NCBI RefSeq assembly: GCF_018860745.1
Contig: NZ_JAHKPY010000014.1
Location: 496,001-560,000, forward strand
Direction: 5' to 3'
DNA length: 64,000 nt
Source: Zobellia uliginosa
GTDB lineage: Bacteria > Bacteroidota > Bacteroidia > Flavobacteriales > Flavobacteriaceae
Position numbers and translations under genes: made by a program. The notes under the pieces were generated by a model. It worked only from the letters and a program-made list of their open reading frames with translations, was not told the DNA's origin and did not search any database. Numbering within the stretch: position 1 is the stretch's first letter; every line of letters begins with the position of its first letter. Below, piece after piece: positions 26,501 through 33,694 of this stretch.

Positions 26501-26679
26501 CTCTTAAGTACGGTCTCTGCATTTGCCCCGGTATAGGTACTTGTTACCTGCACCGTTGGTGGTGCTATTTCAGGGTACTCTTCTATAGGTAAGGTCGTTA
26601 AACCTAAAACACCTAGTATAACGATAATGATCGAAATCACCGTAGACAATACGGGACGATCTATAAATCTTTGAAACAT
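23533..26679 (-). CDS. RND efflux permease (AcrB/MexB-like, HAE1 family)
   Basis: A 1048-residue proton-driven inner-membrane pump with 12 helices and two large periplasmic domains. The start MFQRFIDRPVLSTVISI is typical; the proton-relay Asp pair is in GIVVDDAIVVVEAV (TM4); the TM10 Lys region and the GLLSKNAILIVEFA segment are present. It exports hydrophobic drugs, detergents or bile-like compounds; exact substrates are unknown. It lies 37 bp after the membrane fusion protein and 7 bp before the outer-membrane factor. Confidence 0.95.
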   Translation of the reverse strand: MFQRFIDRPVLSTVISIIIVILGVLGLTTLPIEEYPEIAPPTVQVTSTYTGANAETVLKSVVIPLEEQINGVEDMLYMTSNASNDGNATINVFFKLGTNPDIAAVNVQNRVARANSVLPQAVVQTGVITQKSQTSALLFFSLFSDNDEYDATFVENYARINIVPKLQRIEGVGNVTVFGSKDYSMRIWLNPEKMAAYKLMPSDIQAALREQNLEAATGKIGENADGVYEYVLKYKGRLSEQSEYEDIIIRAQENGQFLRLKDVAEVELGAFNYGTKNEGMGKPGTAVGIFQTSGSNANAIIDEIQVILDESKADFPKGLDYVIPYNTKDFLSASIEHVIQTLIEAFLLVFLVVFIFLQDFRSTLIPAIAVPVAIVGTFFFLSLFGYSINMLTLFAMILAIGIVVDDAIVVVEAVHAKMEEGATNAKKATKSAMSEISGAIISITLVMSAVFIPVSFISGSSGVFYQQFGITLAIAILISAVNALTLSPALAALLLRPHDTSEGKKKGITKRFFSAFNTGFDAVTDKYVGSVKFIAKRKWVTWISLAVFGVIAYMLFQTTPTGFIPNEDKAIVFADVTMPPGTTLEQTQKTVKKLDSIYQSMDIIEARMNITGFSILNSVNGGSYGFSVLRLKDWGERKGEGESVQEVVGSLFAKTAGLKDAKIFFFTPPSVRGFGNSTGFEMNLQSKDADDWQTVNKVTNEFLAAINARPEVKYAITNFNANFPQYELEVDAEKTKLAGLAVTDIFSAMQGYYGGLYTTDFNKFGKQYRVMIQAKPEDRADENSLNHIFVTNANGESVAVSQFVSLNKIYGPEVVSRFNLLSSVKVNGAMNPGYSTGDAITAIEEVAAEVLPNNYTYEYSGLTKEENSAGSQTIIIFILSLVFVYFLLSAQYESYILPLSILLSLPVGIAGAIGFVSLAGLENNIYFQIALIMLIGLLSKNAILIVEFALQRRKHGMSIIDSAIDGAKARLRPILMTSFAFILGLMPLALSTGIGAVGNRSIGMSAVGGMLIGTIFGVFVIPALYVIFQTIQERITGAPEETIEESKN

Positions 26680-26716
26680 TGTTCTCTATTTATATATTAT
26701 AGTAAATAACGGATTC

Positions 26717-27802
26717 TTACTTGGCAGGATTAATGGCCATTCCGTCCTTGATTTTGGTTACACCTTCAAGAACAATAGTAGTTCCTTCGTCAATTCCTTT
26801 TTCTACGATAAATCCTTGTGGAGTATTAGCAATAATGTCTATTGGCATAGTGGTTACCGTGTTATCATCCTTAACAACATAGATTAACTTTTTACCTTGC
26901 AAATCTATGGTAGCTGTTTGTGGAATTTCATAAGCACTCTCATATACCGTAGGAATTTTGATTTTCCCCGTACTTCCGCTACTCAATAGGTTATTTTTAT
27001 TATCAAAATCAGCCCTTGCAGTAACACTTCCAGTTGTGCTGTTAATGATAGTATTGATCATCGCAATTTTACCAGCTTCAGGATATTCCTTTCCATTGAT
27101 CATAACGAGTGTAACCTTTGGAGCTTTTTCTAGGTCCATAATATTCTTATCGTTCTTAGGCATGGACTCTTTTAGTTTTAAGAGCTCTTTTTCGTTCAAT
27201 GAAAAATAAGCACGTACTTGACTAACATCTGAAACCGTAGTAAGTGGTTTGCCCATATTTGAACTTACCAAAGCCCCGGTTTTAAAAGGAATTTCACCAA
27301 TGTAACCATCAACTGGACTTGTAATACGGGAGTAACCAATGTTTGACGCAACACTTTGGTAATTGGCTTGAGCCTGAGCTAACTGTGCTTTTGCAGTTTC
27401 TAATTGTACCTCGCTGATAATACCCTTTTCTACTAATGGTTTAAGTTTATTTACTTCAACTTTAGCAACGTTTACAGATGCCTTTGCGGCATTTGCATCT
27501 TGATTTAAAGTTTGGGTCTCTAACTTAAAAAGAGGTTGTCCTTTTTTAATTTTCTGACCTTCTTCTACATATACTTTTTGAATGAAACCAGAAACTTTTG
27601 GCCATATTTCTACATTCTGCTTACCTTCTAAGGTTGTAGAAAATTCATTATAAACAGTTAAATCTTGTTTTTTCAGTTCACCAACTTGTAAACTTGGTGG
27701 AGGAGGCGCTGTCGCTCCGGCCGGTGCTGTTGGCGTTGTTCCGAAACATGAACTCAAAAGAAGTCCTGCACTTAATAATCCTATGATTGATAATTTTTTC
27801 AT
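26717..27802 (-). CDS. RND periplasmic adaptor (membrane fusion lipoprotein)
   Basis: A 361-residue AcrA/MexA-like adaptor. The ATG at 27800-27802 gives a lipoprotein signal with lipobox LLSSC. Order: lipoyl half-motif (VSGFIQKVYVEEGQKIKKGQPLF), helical hairpin with Ala/Glu/Gln-rich repeats (about 100-160), second lipoyl half (ITSPVDGYIGEIPFKTGALV), beta-barrel, and membrane-proximal domain. The reading frame continues 14 codons upstream without a signal-like start. It is the first structural gene of the pump operon, with a GbsR-type operator 69-86 nt upstream. Confidence 0.93.
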   Translation of the reverse strand: MKKLSIIGLLSAGLLLSSCFGTTPTAPAGATAPPPPSLQVGELKKQDLTVYNEFSTTLEGKQNVEIWPKVSGFIQKVYVEEGQKIKKGQPLFKLETQTLNQDANAAKASVNVAKVEVNKLKPLVEKGIISEVQLETAKAQLAQAQANYQSVASNIGYSRITSPVDGYIGEIPFKTGALVSSNMGKPLTTVSDVSQVRAYFSLNEKELLKLKESMPKNDKNIMDLEKAPKVTLVMINGKEYPEAGKIAMINTIINSTTGSVTARADFDNKNNLLSSGSTGKIKIPTVYESAYEIPQTATIDLQGKKLIYVVKDDNTVTTMPIDIIANTPQGFIVEKGIDEGTTIVLEGVTKIKDGMAINPAK

Positions 27803-27870
27803 TATGAGATGATTGTTTGTTTGTATTAATGCAATGGTAAACACTTGTTAAGGTTTTGTTAATTCAGGTT

Positions 27871-27888
27871 GTTCGGTTTCAAACGAAC
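27871..27888. promoter_or_regulatory. Operator-like palindrome between GbsR-like gene and pump operon
   Basis: GTTCGGTTTCAAACGAAC: 7 of 9 base pairs are self-complementary. Twelve of its first positions and most of the rest match the site at 28420-28437 (GTTCGG, then AAAC and AAC at the same spacing). It is probably a binding site for the GbsR-like regulator upstream of the adaptor gene. Confidence 0.6.
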
Positions 27889-27907
27889 TTAGTGAATAAA
27901 TTTTTTT

Positions 27908-28387
27908 TTAAATAAGTTTTTTTAAAGTTTCGATAGTCTCTTTGTACGTTACTTCATTTTGGGCTAAACAGTTCATATAAGCTTCAATCTTTTCTTTATT
28001 GGAGTTATATTTTTCTTTGTTGAATTCTTGATCATATTTGGTAACTTTTTGAATCATCTTAGACTCATTTGCTGCTTTTTTTAAAGCTTGCTCCAGCTTT
28101 TTTATAAAAAATGTACTCTTATCTGAAATTTTAAAATATCTTCTTCTATCACCAGATTTAGTGAAATACGTAATCATTCCAAGTTGAAGCAACAAATTCA
28201 GAGATGTCGATATGGAGCTTTTACTGGCTCCCCTTTTATTTTGACAATCATCGAACGTTAGCCCAACTTCATCAGTTACTACAAGATTTCCAAAAATCCT
28301 AGCTGCCAACGGAGGCAAATTATATTCGGCTTCAAAATGAACTCCAAGCTCCTCTATTAACCTCTGTTTATTTTCTTCTTTATCCAT
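27908..28387 (-). CDS. GbsR/MarR family transcriptional regulator of the efflux operon
   Basis: A 159-residue winged-helix regulator. The helix-turn-helix is in TFDDCQNKRGASKSSISTSLNLLLQLGMI, and the wing FTKSGDRRRYFKI follows; the C-terminal half is helical and charged, probably for dimerisation. The ATG at 28385-28387 is 19 nt downstream of an excellent promoter that overlaps a palindromic operator, which points to autorepression. The frame extends 16 codons upstream, through the predicted promoter, so that start is rejected. The gene is 105 bp ahead of the pump genes in the same direction. Confidence 0.88.
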   Translation of the reverse strand: MDKEENKQRLIEELGVHFEAEYNLPPLAARIFGNLVVTDEVGLTFDDCQNKRGASKSSISTSLNLLLQLGMITYFTKSGDRRRYFKISDKSTFFIKKLEQALKKAANESKMIQKVTKYDQEFNKEKYNSNKEKIEAYMNCLAQNEVTYKETIETLKKLI

Positions 28388-28405
28388 AATTTGAAAAATG
28401 AACGG

Positions 28406-28436
28406 CAAAGGTATAGTTAGTTCGGTAATAAACAAA
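28406..28436 (-). promoter_or_regulatory. Promoter of the GbsR-like gene
   Basis: On the minus strand: TTTG at 28436-28433, 19-bp spacer, TACCTTTG at 28413-28406, a full consensus match, about 19 nt before the ATG at 28387. Confidence 0.7.
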
Positions 28437-28440
28437 CTAA
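28417..28440. promoter_or_regulatory. Operator overlapping the GbsR promoter
   Basis: A 24-bp imperfect palindrome: TTAGTTCG at 28417-28424 and CAAACTAA at 28433-28440 (7 of 8 pairs) around GTAATAAA. It covers the -33 box and most of the spacer, an ideal position for a repressor. Its core resembles 27871-27888. Confidence 0.65.
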
Positions 28441-28634
28441 AAGAACTTAAATTTTATTATTGATAGTTAAAGTTATGTTAGAAAGCACAAAATTAAGAAT
28501 TAACTAACTGAAAATTAGTTCGATAAAAATAATTTTTAACCAATATGAAAATTAAAAAAATATAATTTCACATGGAGTTAAAAGCTGAAGATAAATGGAG
28601 GTCTAAACTGATTTTATGGCCGAACCTAATCTGG

Positions 28635-29030
28635 TTACTGGGCAAATATGCCATCTTTATCAATTAGCGGAATGTTGGAAAGGTTATTTTCGGTAATAGT
28701 GTTTTGGGGGAATAAGAAACGCTTTTCAAAAAGTTTGCCCTCTGCGAAGAAGGTTACAAAGAACTCATTGTCCAAAACAAGAATTTCTTCTGGTAGCATT
28801 TCTACTTTTTTAAATTCCTTTGAAGCTATAGTGCCAATGCCGTGTCTCATGGTGGAGGTTTGACGCTCATCATCAAAACCCTTTGATACCACAATTGTCA
28901 TTTCAATTTCGTCTGCCCTACTATTTATAATATAGGCATTCCAATCTTTGGAAAGAAAATCTTCGTTCCATTCCCTAATAATGACAACATGAACATCCTT
29001 GGCAATAGGTATTTCAATATCCTTTTTCAC
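28635..29030 (-). CDS. Conserved hypothetical protein coupled to pheS
   Basis: A 131-residue soluble protein beginning at GTG 29030, 9 bp after the pheS stop. Recognisable segments are IPIAKDVHVVIIREWNEDF, WNAYIINSR, TIVVSKGFDDERQTSTMRHGIG and EFFVTFFAEGKLFEKRF; no catalytic motif or membrane segment is visible. I recognise it as a common neighbour of pheS in flavobacteria with no assigned function; database names such as phenylalanyl-tRNA synthetase subunit alpha for it are likely carry-over from its neighbour. Confidence 0.75.
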   Translation of the reverse strand: MKKDIEIPIAKDVHVVIIREWNEDFLSKDWNAYIINSRADEIEMTIVVSKGFDDERQTSTMRHGIGTIASKEFKKVEMLPEEILVLDNEFFVTFFAEGKLFEKRFLFPQNTITENNLSNIPLIDKDGIFAQ

Positions 29031-29039
29031 AATCTTATC

Positions 29040-30059
29040 TTATAAAGCACTTTTAAATTGCTCTAAGAAGCGCACATCATTCTCGCTCAATAGACGAATG
29101 TCGGAAATTTGATGTAGCAATAATGCAATTCTGTCAATTCCCATTCCAAAGGCGAAACCAGAATATTCTTTGGAATCAATACCACAGTTGTCCAATACAT
29201 TTGGATCTACCATGCCACAGCCCATAATTTCCAACCAACCGGTACCTTTTGTCATTTTATAATCCGTCTCCGTTTCAAGACCCCAATACACATCTACCTC
29301 TGCGCTAGGCTCGGTAAATGGAAAATAAGAAGGACGCAAGCGAATTTTTGATTTTCCAAAAAGCTCGGTAGTAAAAAATTGAAGGGTCTGCTTTAAATCC
29401 GCGAACGACACATCTTTGTCAATATATAACCCTTCCACTTGATGAAAGAAACAATGCGAACGTGCGGAAATAGCTTCGTTGCGGTATACTCGTCCCGGAG
29501 AGATAGTACGTATAGGAGGTTGATTGTTTTCCATGTAACGCACTTGTACCGATGAGGTATGTGTACGCAATAAGATATCTGGATCGGTCTGAACAAAAAA
29601 TGTATCCTGCATATCTCGCGCGGGATGGTACTCAGGCAGGTTCAAAGCTGTAAAGTTATGCCAATCATCTTCAATCTCTGGGCCTTCAGATACATTAAAG
29701 CCAATTCTTGAGAAAATCTCTATAATTTGATTTTTAACAATCGAAATTGGGTGTCTTGTCCCAAGTTCCAAAGGTTCGCCAGGGCGAGTTAAATCACCAT
29801 AAACACCTTTTTCTTCGGTTTTGCTCTCAAGAGAATCTCTTAGGGTGTTCAGTTTATCGTTAGCGGCTTGCTTTAGCTGATTTATAGTTTGACCAAATTC
29901 TTTTTTCTGCTCATTAGGTACATTTTTAAATTCAGCGAAGAAATCGTTCAAAAGTCCTTTTTTACCTAAGTATTTGATACGAAAGCTTTCCACTTCCTCT
30001 TTTGTAGTAGCTTTAAACTTTTCTACTTCCGCAATGTGTTTTTTTATGGTATCGATCAT
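29040..30059 (-). CDS. pheS: Phenylalanine--tRNA ligase alpha subunit
   Basis: A 339-residue class II synthetase subunit, charging tRNA-Phe with phenylalanine as an alpha2-beta2 enzyme. The N-terminal coiled coil (about 1-85) is followed by motif 1 (HPISIVKNQIIEIFSRIGF), motif 2 (SPGRVYRNEAISARSHCFFHQVEGLYI) and motif 3 (GFAFGMGIDRIALLL). The beta subunit gene is not nearby, as is usual in flavobacteria. A -7 box with an inverted repeat lies 19 nt before the ATG. Confidence 0.97.
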   Translation of the reverse strand: MIDTIKKHIAEVEKFKATTKEEVESFRIKYLGKKGLLNDFFAEFKNVPNEQKKEFGQTINQLKQAANDKLNTLRDSLESKTEEKGVYGDLTRPGEPLELGTRHPISIVKNQIIEIFSRIGFNVSEGPEIEDDWHNFTALNLPEYHPARDMQDTFFVQTDPDILLRTHTSSVQVRYMENNQPPIRTISPGRVYRNEAISARSHCFFHQVEGLYIDKDVSFADLKQTLQFFTTELFGKSKIRLRPSYFPFTEPSAEVDVYWGLETETDYKMTKGTGWLEIMGCGMVDPNVLDNCGIDSKEYSGFAFGMGIDRIALLLHQISDIRLLSENDVRFLEQFKSAL

Positions 30060-30076
30060 TGTGTTCGGCTAAAAGG

Positions 30077-30095
30077 GCAAATTTAGGACATTTGC
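30077..30095 (-). promoter_or_regulatory. pheS -7 box within a small inverted repeat
   Basis: Minus-strand TAAATTTG at 30085-30078 matches TAnnTTTG, 19 nt before the ATG at 30059. GCAAAT (30077-30082) and ATTTGC (30090-30095) form a 6-bp inverted repeat around it. Confidence 0.45.
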
Positions 30096-30136
30096 GGCAT
30101 TACCGAATACATATTTCATCATAAATTGACCTACAA

Positions 30137-32017
30137 TTATGCCGATACTTCAATTGATTGATCGTTTGTCTTTTTTAGCAAGTATTTTAGGCATTCATCA
30201 AAAGTGGCAAAGATATGTTCGGTAGGAATTAAATCGGGTATTAGATCAACACGTTCCATCATATAACGCGGTTGGTCCAGTACATCTACGAACAAAACTT
30301 CAATATCTGAATTGTGTAAATCTATAAGGACATCTTCTAAGGTGTAAAGACCTGATTGATCCAAGTACTGCATACGGTCCATACGAATTATAGCCGTAGA
30401 TGCTGATCTTGGTATTTGATCTGCCAGTACTTGGAATTCACTTGTAGAACCAAAGAACAAAGGTCCTTTAAGATGTTTTATAAAGACCTTTTCTTTTAGT
30501 TTTTGAGGAAAACTGGCTTCATCTGCCCACCCTTCTTCTTTTTCTAAAGATTTTACATCGGATCTTTCTGCGGTTAAATCTCCCATTTTCTTCATGAACA
30601 TCAGAGAGGCGATCACCAGTCCAACACCTACTGCATAGACCAAGTTCCAAATAGAAGAAAGAACAAGTACTACAAGCATTATCACTACTTCTGAGCTAAA
30701 CTTCAGAGGACCAATGCTCAAATCTTTTGGGAGACTTGGTATGGCTTTTAGACCTTTATAATCCATTACGCCAATACCTACCGTTACTAAAATACCAGCC
30801 AGGACAGCTGCAGGTATCTGAGAGGCTACAGGGCCTAGCGCTAGAAGAACAACTAATAGTAAAACGCCAGCCACCATACCGGATAGTTTGGTTTTACCGC
30901 CGGCATTAATATTTACAACCGTACGTATGGTAGCACCGGCACCCGGTATACCGCCAAATATTGCTGCAATACTGTTACCTATACCTTGCCCTACTAATTC
31001 TTTATTAGGTTTATGCTTGGTCTTCGTCATATTATCCGCAACTACGGAAGTTAGGAGTGAATCTATTGCGCCTAATAAAGCTAAAGTTAGAGCTGTAAAA
31101 ATATATGGTGTTATCGAAGCCAATTGAAAATCTGTGAATATACCTAAGTTGGGCATAGGAAAATCACTAGGTATTTCTTCAATAGGTCTATACTTCAACC
31201 CAAAACCGTAAGCCACACCAGACACTACAATAAGGGCTACCAATGCGCTTGGTATTGCCGTGGTAATTTTCTTGAAACCATAAATAATAATTATGGTAGA
31301 AAGGGCAAGAATAAGCTCTAGCCAATTAATATTATTTATTGCTCTTGGTAACACCTTAATAGCACCAATTACACCTGATGCTTCGGAGTTTGCCAAAGTT
31401 TGGGCCTCTTTTAATTTATCTGCTTCGGTAATATCTTCTGCTCTGGCAATTGTTTCCTTAAAATCATTAAGAACTAAAATACCTTCGCCAGCCTCCTCTT
31501 TTAAAATGTTTTCTAAAATAATCTGTTCTGCCATAGGTTTGTAGATATTTACAAACTCGGCGTCTTCCTTTGGGTAATAGCCAATCGCAGGTAAAATTTG
31601 TGTCACAAGAATAATAACACCTATTGCAGTCATAAATCCAGAAACTACAGGGTAAGGAATGTATCTAATGTATTTACCTATTCCTAAAAGACCTAAACCT
31701 ATTTGTATTAAGCCCGCTAAAAGGAAAACTACTAGAATAGCTGGTAATGCTTTATCTAAGCTGCCATCGTTCATAGCTATAATTCCAGCGATTACCACCA
31801 TACTTACTGCGGTCATAGGTGCAGTAGGGCCAGAAATTTGTGTACTGGTGCCACCAAAAAGTGCAGCGAAGAAACTTATGAAAATTGCGCCATACAATCC
31901 GGCACTGGGACCCATTCCTGAGCTAACGCCAAAAGCCAATGCTAATGGCAAGGCAACAATACCTGCGGTAATTCCGCCAAATAAATCACCCTTAAAATTT
32001 GAAAATAGATTCTTCAT
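30137..32017 (-). CDS. SulP family anion (probably bicarbonate or sulfate) transporter with STAS domain
   Basis: A 626-residue SulP (SLC26) protein: about 12-14 hydrophobic helices from MKNLFSNFKGDLFGGITAGIVALPLALAF, the family motif GGIPGAGATIRT, and a C-terminal STAS domain (about 500-615). Compared with the second SulP protein here it carries an extra hydrophilic insertion of about 60 residues (roughly 150-215). SulP members move sulfate, bicarbonate or other anions, often coupled to Na+. Placement after the carbonic anhydrase argues for bicarbonate. A terminator lies between the two genes, so it probably has its own promoter. Confidence 0.88.
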   Translation of the reverse strand: MKNLFSNFKGDLFGGITAGIVALPLALAFGVSSGMGPSAGLYGAIFISFFAALFGGTSTQISGPTAPMTAVSMVVIAGIIAMNDGSLDKALPAILVVFLLAGLIQIGLGLLGIGKYIRYIPYPVVSGFMTAIGVIILVTQILPAIGYYPKEDAEFVNIYKPMAEQIILENILKEEAGEGILVLNDFKETIARAEDITEADKLKEAQTLANSEASGVIGAIKVLPRAINNINWLELILALSTIIIIYGFKKITTAIPSALVALIVVSGVAYGFGLKYRPIEEIPSDFPMPNLGIFTDFQLASITPYIFTALTLALLGAIDSLLTSVVADNMTKTKHKPNKELVGQGIGNSIAAIFGGIPGAGATIRTVVNINAGGKTKLSGMVAGVLLLVVLLALGPVASQIPAAVLAGILVTVGIGVMDYKGLKAIPSLPKDLSIGPLKFSSEVVIMLVVLVLSSIWNLVYAVGVGLVIASLMFMKKMGDLTAERSDVKSLEKEEGWADEASFPQKLKEKVFIKHLKGPLFFGSTSEFQVLADQIPRSASTAIIRMDRMQYLDQSGLYTLEDVLIDLHNSDIEVLFVDVLDQPRYMMERVDLIPDLIPTEHIFATFDECLKYLLKKTNDQSIEVSA

Positions 32018-32093
32018 ACAATTAAACTAATCAATTTTAATGAGATAGGATGGCCTCCTTTGTTAACCGATTTATGTCGTTTTTAAGTAAAAA

Positions 32094-32112
32094 TATTCGT
32101 TGGCTACGAATA
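32094..32112. promoter_or_regulatory. Inverted repeat upstream of the first SulP gene
   Basis: TATTCGT (32094-32100), 5-nt loop TGGCT, ACGAATA (32106-32112), 77 bp before the SulP ATG. A 7-bp perfect arm without T-run suggests an operator rather than a terminator. Confidence 0.35.
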
Positions 32113-32135
32113 ATTGATTGATTTTAAGGTACAAT

Positions 32136-32160
32136 AAAACCGATGCAAAACATCGGTTTT
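32136..32160 (-). terminator. Rho-independent terminator after carbonic anhydrase
   Basis: Perfect 10-bp stem AAAACCGATG / CATCGGTTTT with a 5-nt loop, 26 bp after the carbonic anhydrase stop. Confidence 0.8.
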
Positions 32161-32185
32161 ATGATTACTATTTTTATTTTGGTCT

Positions 32186-32815
32186 CTAGTCGTAAAATTC
32201 AACCGCACCCGTAGCAATATCATACATGGCACCTACGATCATAACTTCACCATTATTCTCCATTTCAGCTAAAACCGGACTTTGAGTTCTAATGTTGTCT
32301 ATGGTCATTTCTACATTCTTCGCAGAAACTTTGTCTACAAAATCTAAGTTTTTAGAATTTCTTAAACTCTCCTCTGCCGGTTTCTTAACAGCCTCAACTG
32401 CTGGCTCTATTTTGTTGATCAAAGCAGTTAAATTGCCCAGTCTAGCATGGTCACAAGCACCTTTAATGGCACCACAACTCGTATGGCCTAAAACTACTAT
32501 TAATTTGGTGCCGGCAAGTTTACAACCAAATTCCATGCTACCTAATATATCTTCGTTTACAAAATTACCAGCTATTCTAACGCTAAAAATATCCCCTAGT
32601 CCTTGGTCGAAAACCAATTCAGCAGAAACTCTAGAATCTATACAACTTAGTATGGTAGCGAAAGGAAATTGACCATCGCTAGTATCGTTAACTTGTTCCA
32701 AAAGGTTACGATTTGCTTTTAGATTACTCTGAAATCTCTGATTTCCTTCCTTTAAAAAATCCAATGATTTCTTAGGGGTCATCGTTGCTTGAGTTTCTTT
32801 AGTATGCGCTTTCAT
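32186..32815 (-). CDS. Beta-class carbonic anhydrase
   Basis: A 209-residue beta-carbonic anhydrase interconverting CO2 and bicarbonate. The zinc ligands are C58, H111 and C114 (SCIDSRV and VLGHTSCGAI), with the catalytic dyad D60/R62. No signal peptide of the lipobox or Sec type is evident, so it is probably cytoplasmic. It is 15 bp after the Usp-like gene and is followed by a terminator; together with the two SulP genes it forms an inorganic-carbon module. Confidence 0.95.
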   Translation of the reverse strand: MKAHTKETQATMTPKKSLDFLKEGNQRFQSNLKANRNLLEQVNDTSDGQFPFATILSCIDSRVSAELVFDQGLGDIFSVRIAGNFVNEDILGSMEFGCKLAGTKLIVVLGHTSCGAIKGACDHARLGNLTALINKIEPAVEAVKKPAEESLRNSKNLDFVDKVSAKNVEMTIDNIRTQSPVLAEMENNGEVMIVGAMYDIATGAVEFYD

Positions 32816-32830
32816 ATATTTTAATATTTA

Positions 32831-33658
32831 TTATGATGTATAGTTATTTTGTCCCATTAGTAATAGTGGAACATTGATGTTATTTATAATGTCACTAATA
32901 TTTGCAGGCATAGAAAGAGATGTTCTCTCTTTGTTATTATTATTTTCAAACCTATTGATGCACAAAAGGTTTACTTTATTTTTAGTTATGTAATTTGAAA
33001 TATTCTTAATGGAATCTGAATTGCTCTCAAATTCAAAGGCAACCTCTTTTCTTTCTTTCGTTGTTTCGGTTTTAACTGTGGCTTTATTGTTTTTTAAGAT
33101 TTTAAACGACTTTAGAGGTCCCTGAGAATGAAGTAATAAATCTCTGGTTAAATCGGCTATTGAGATTTCCTCGGCATCACTTAGTACTCCTAAAGACAGG
33201 TCATTATCGTAATCCAAAACATTCAAATCATCAGTTAAAAATATAGGTCCTTTATGTTTCTTTAATACAAAAGGTATTAAGTTATCACCAAGAATATTGA
33301 AAAACCCCGACTTTCTTTTATCTAATACGATAAAATCTGGTTTCTCTTTTTCGATATAAGAGGCTATTTCATTTTTTAGATTGCCAATAGCGCATGAACA
33401 GGACAAGGTTACTCCAAAATCTTTTGAATAGGTCGTAACTATCCTATTTATATCGTTCTTCATGGTAATAAACTCACTATTTAGTGACCTTATCGCTGAA
33501 AGATTACTGTCTTCAGTAACTACTTCTGAAGCTTTTTTAACATGAAAAATGGTAATATCCCCATCAAGCATCTTAGCTAGGCTAAGCGTACTTTTAATCG
33601 TATTCCCTAAAGAATTTTTCAAGTCAGAGAGTACAGCTATTTTATATTTTTTATCCAT
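32831..33658 (-). CDS. Universal stress protein-like (tandem Usp) protein
   Basis: A 275-residue protein with two Usp-like halves: the first starts YKIAVLSDLKNSLGNTIKSTLSLAKML and contains DFIVLDKRKSGFF; the second is more divergent (LLCINRFENNNNKERTSLSM). The ATP-binding GxxG(x)9GS motif of true UspA is not apparent, so a regulatory or binding role is more likely than ATP binding. It lies between the second SulP gene (36 bp) and carbonic anhydrase (15 bp), so it is cotranscribed with them and may regulate the transporter (inferred). Confidence 0.75.
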   Translation of the reverse strand: MDKKYKIAVLSDLKNSLGNTIKSTLSLAKMLDGDITIFHVKKASEVVTEDSNLSAIRSLNSEFITMKNDINRIVTTYSKDFGVTLSCSCAIGNLKNEIASYIEKEKPDFIVLDKRKSGFFNILGDNLIPFVLKKHKGPIFLTDDLNVLDYDNDLSLGVLSDAEEISIADLTRDLLLHSQGPLKSFKILKNNKATVKTETTKERKEVAFEFESNSDSIKNISNYITKNKVNLLCINRFENNNNKERTSLSMPANISDIINNINVPLLLMGQNNYTS

Positions 33659-33694
33659 GTTATTTTATTTAGTTGTGAGAACAACTTCAACCAA

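Noticed and set aside
28572-28667. 31-codon plus-strand frame (starts MELKAEDKWRSKL) near the GbsR gene
   Set aside because: It overlaps the end of the conserved hypothetical gene on the other strand, has no promoter, and its sequence shows no clear domain.
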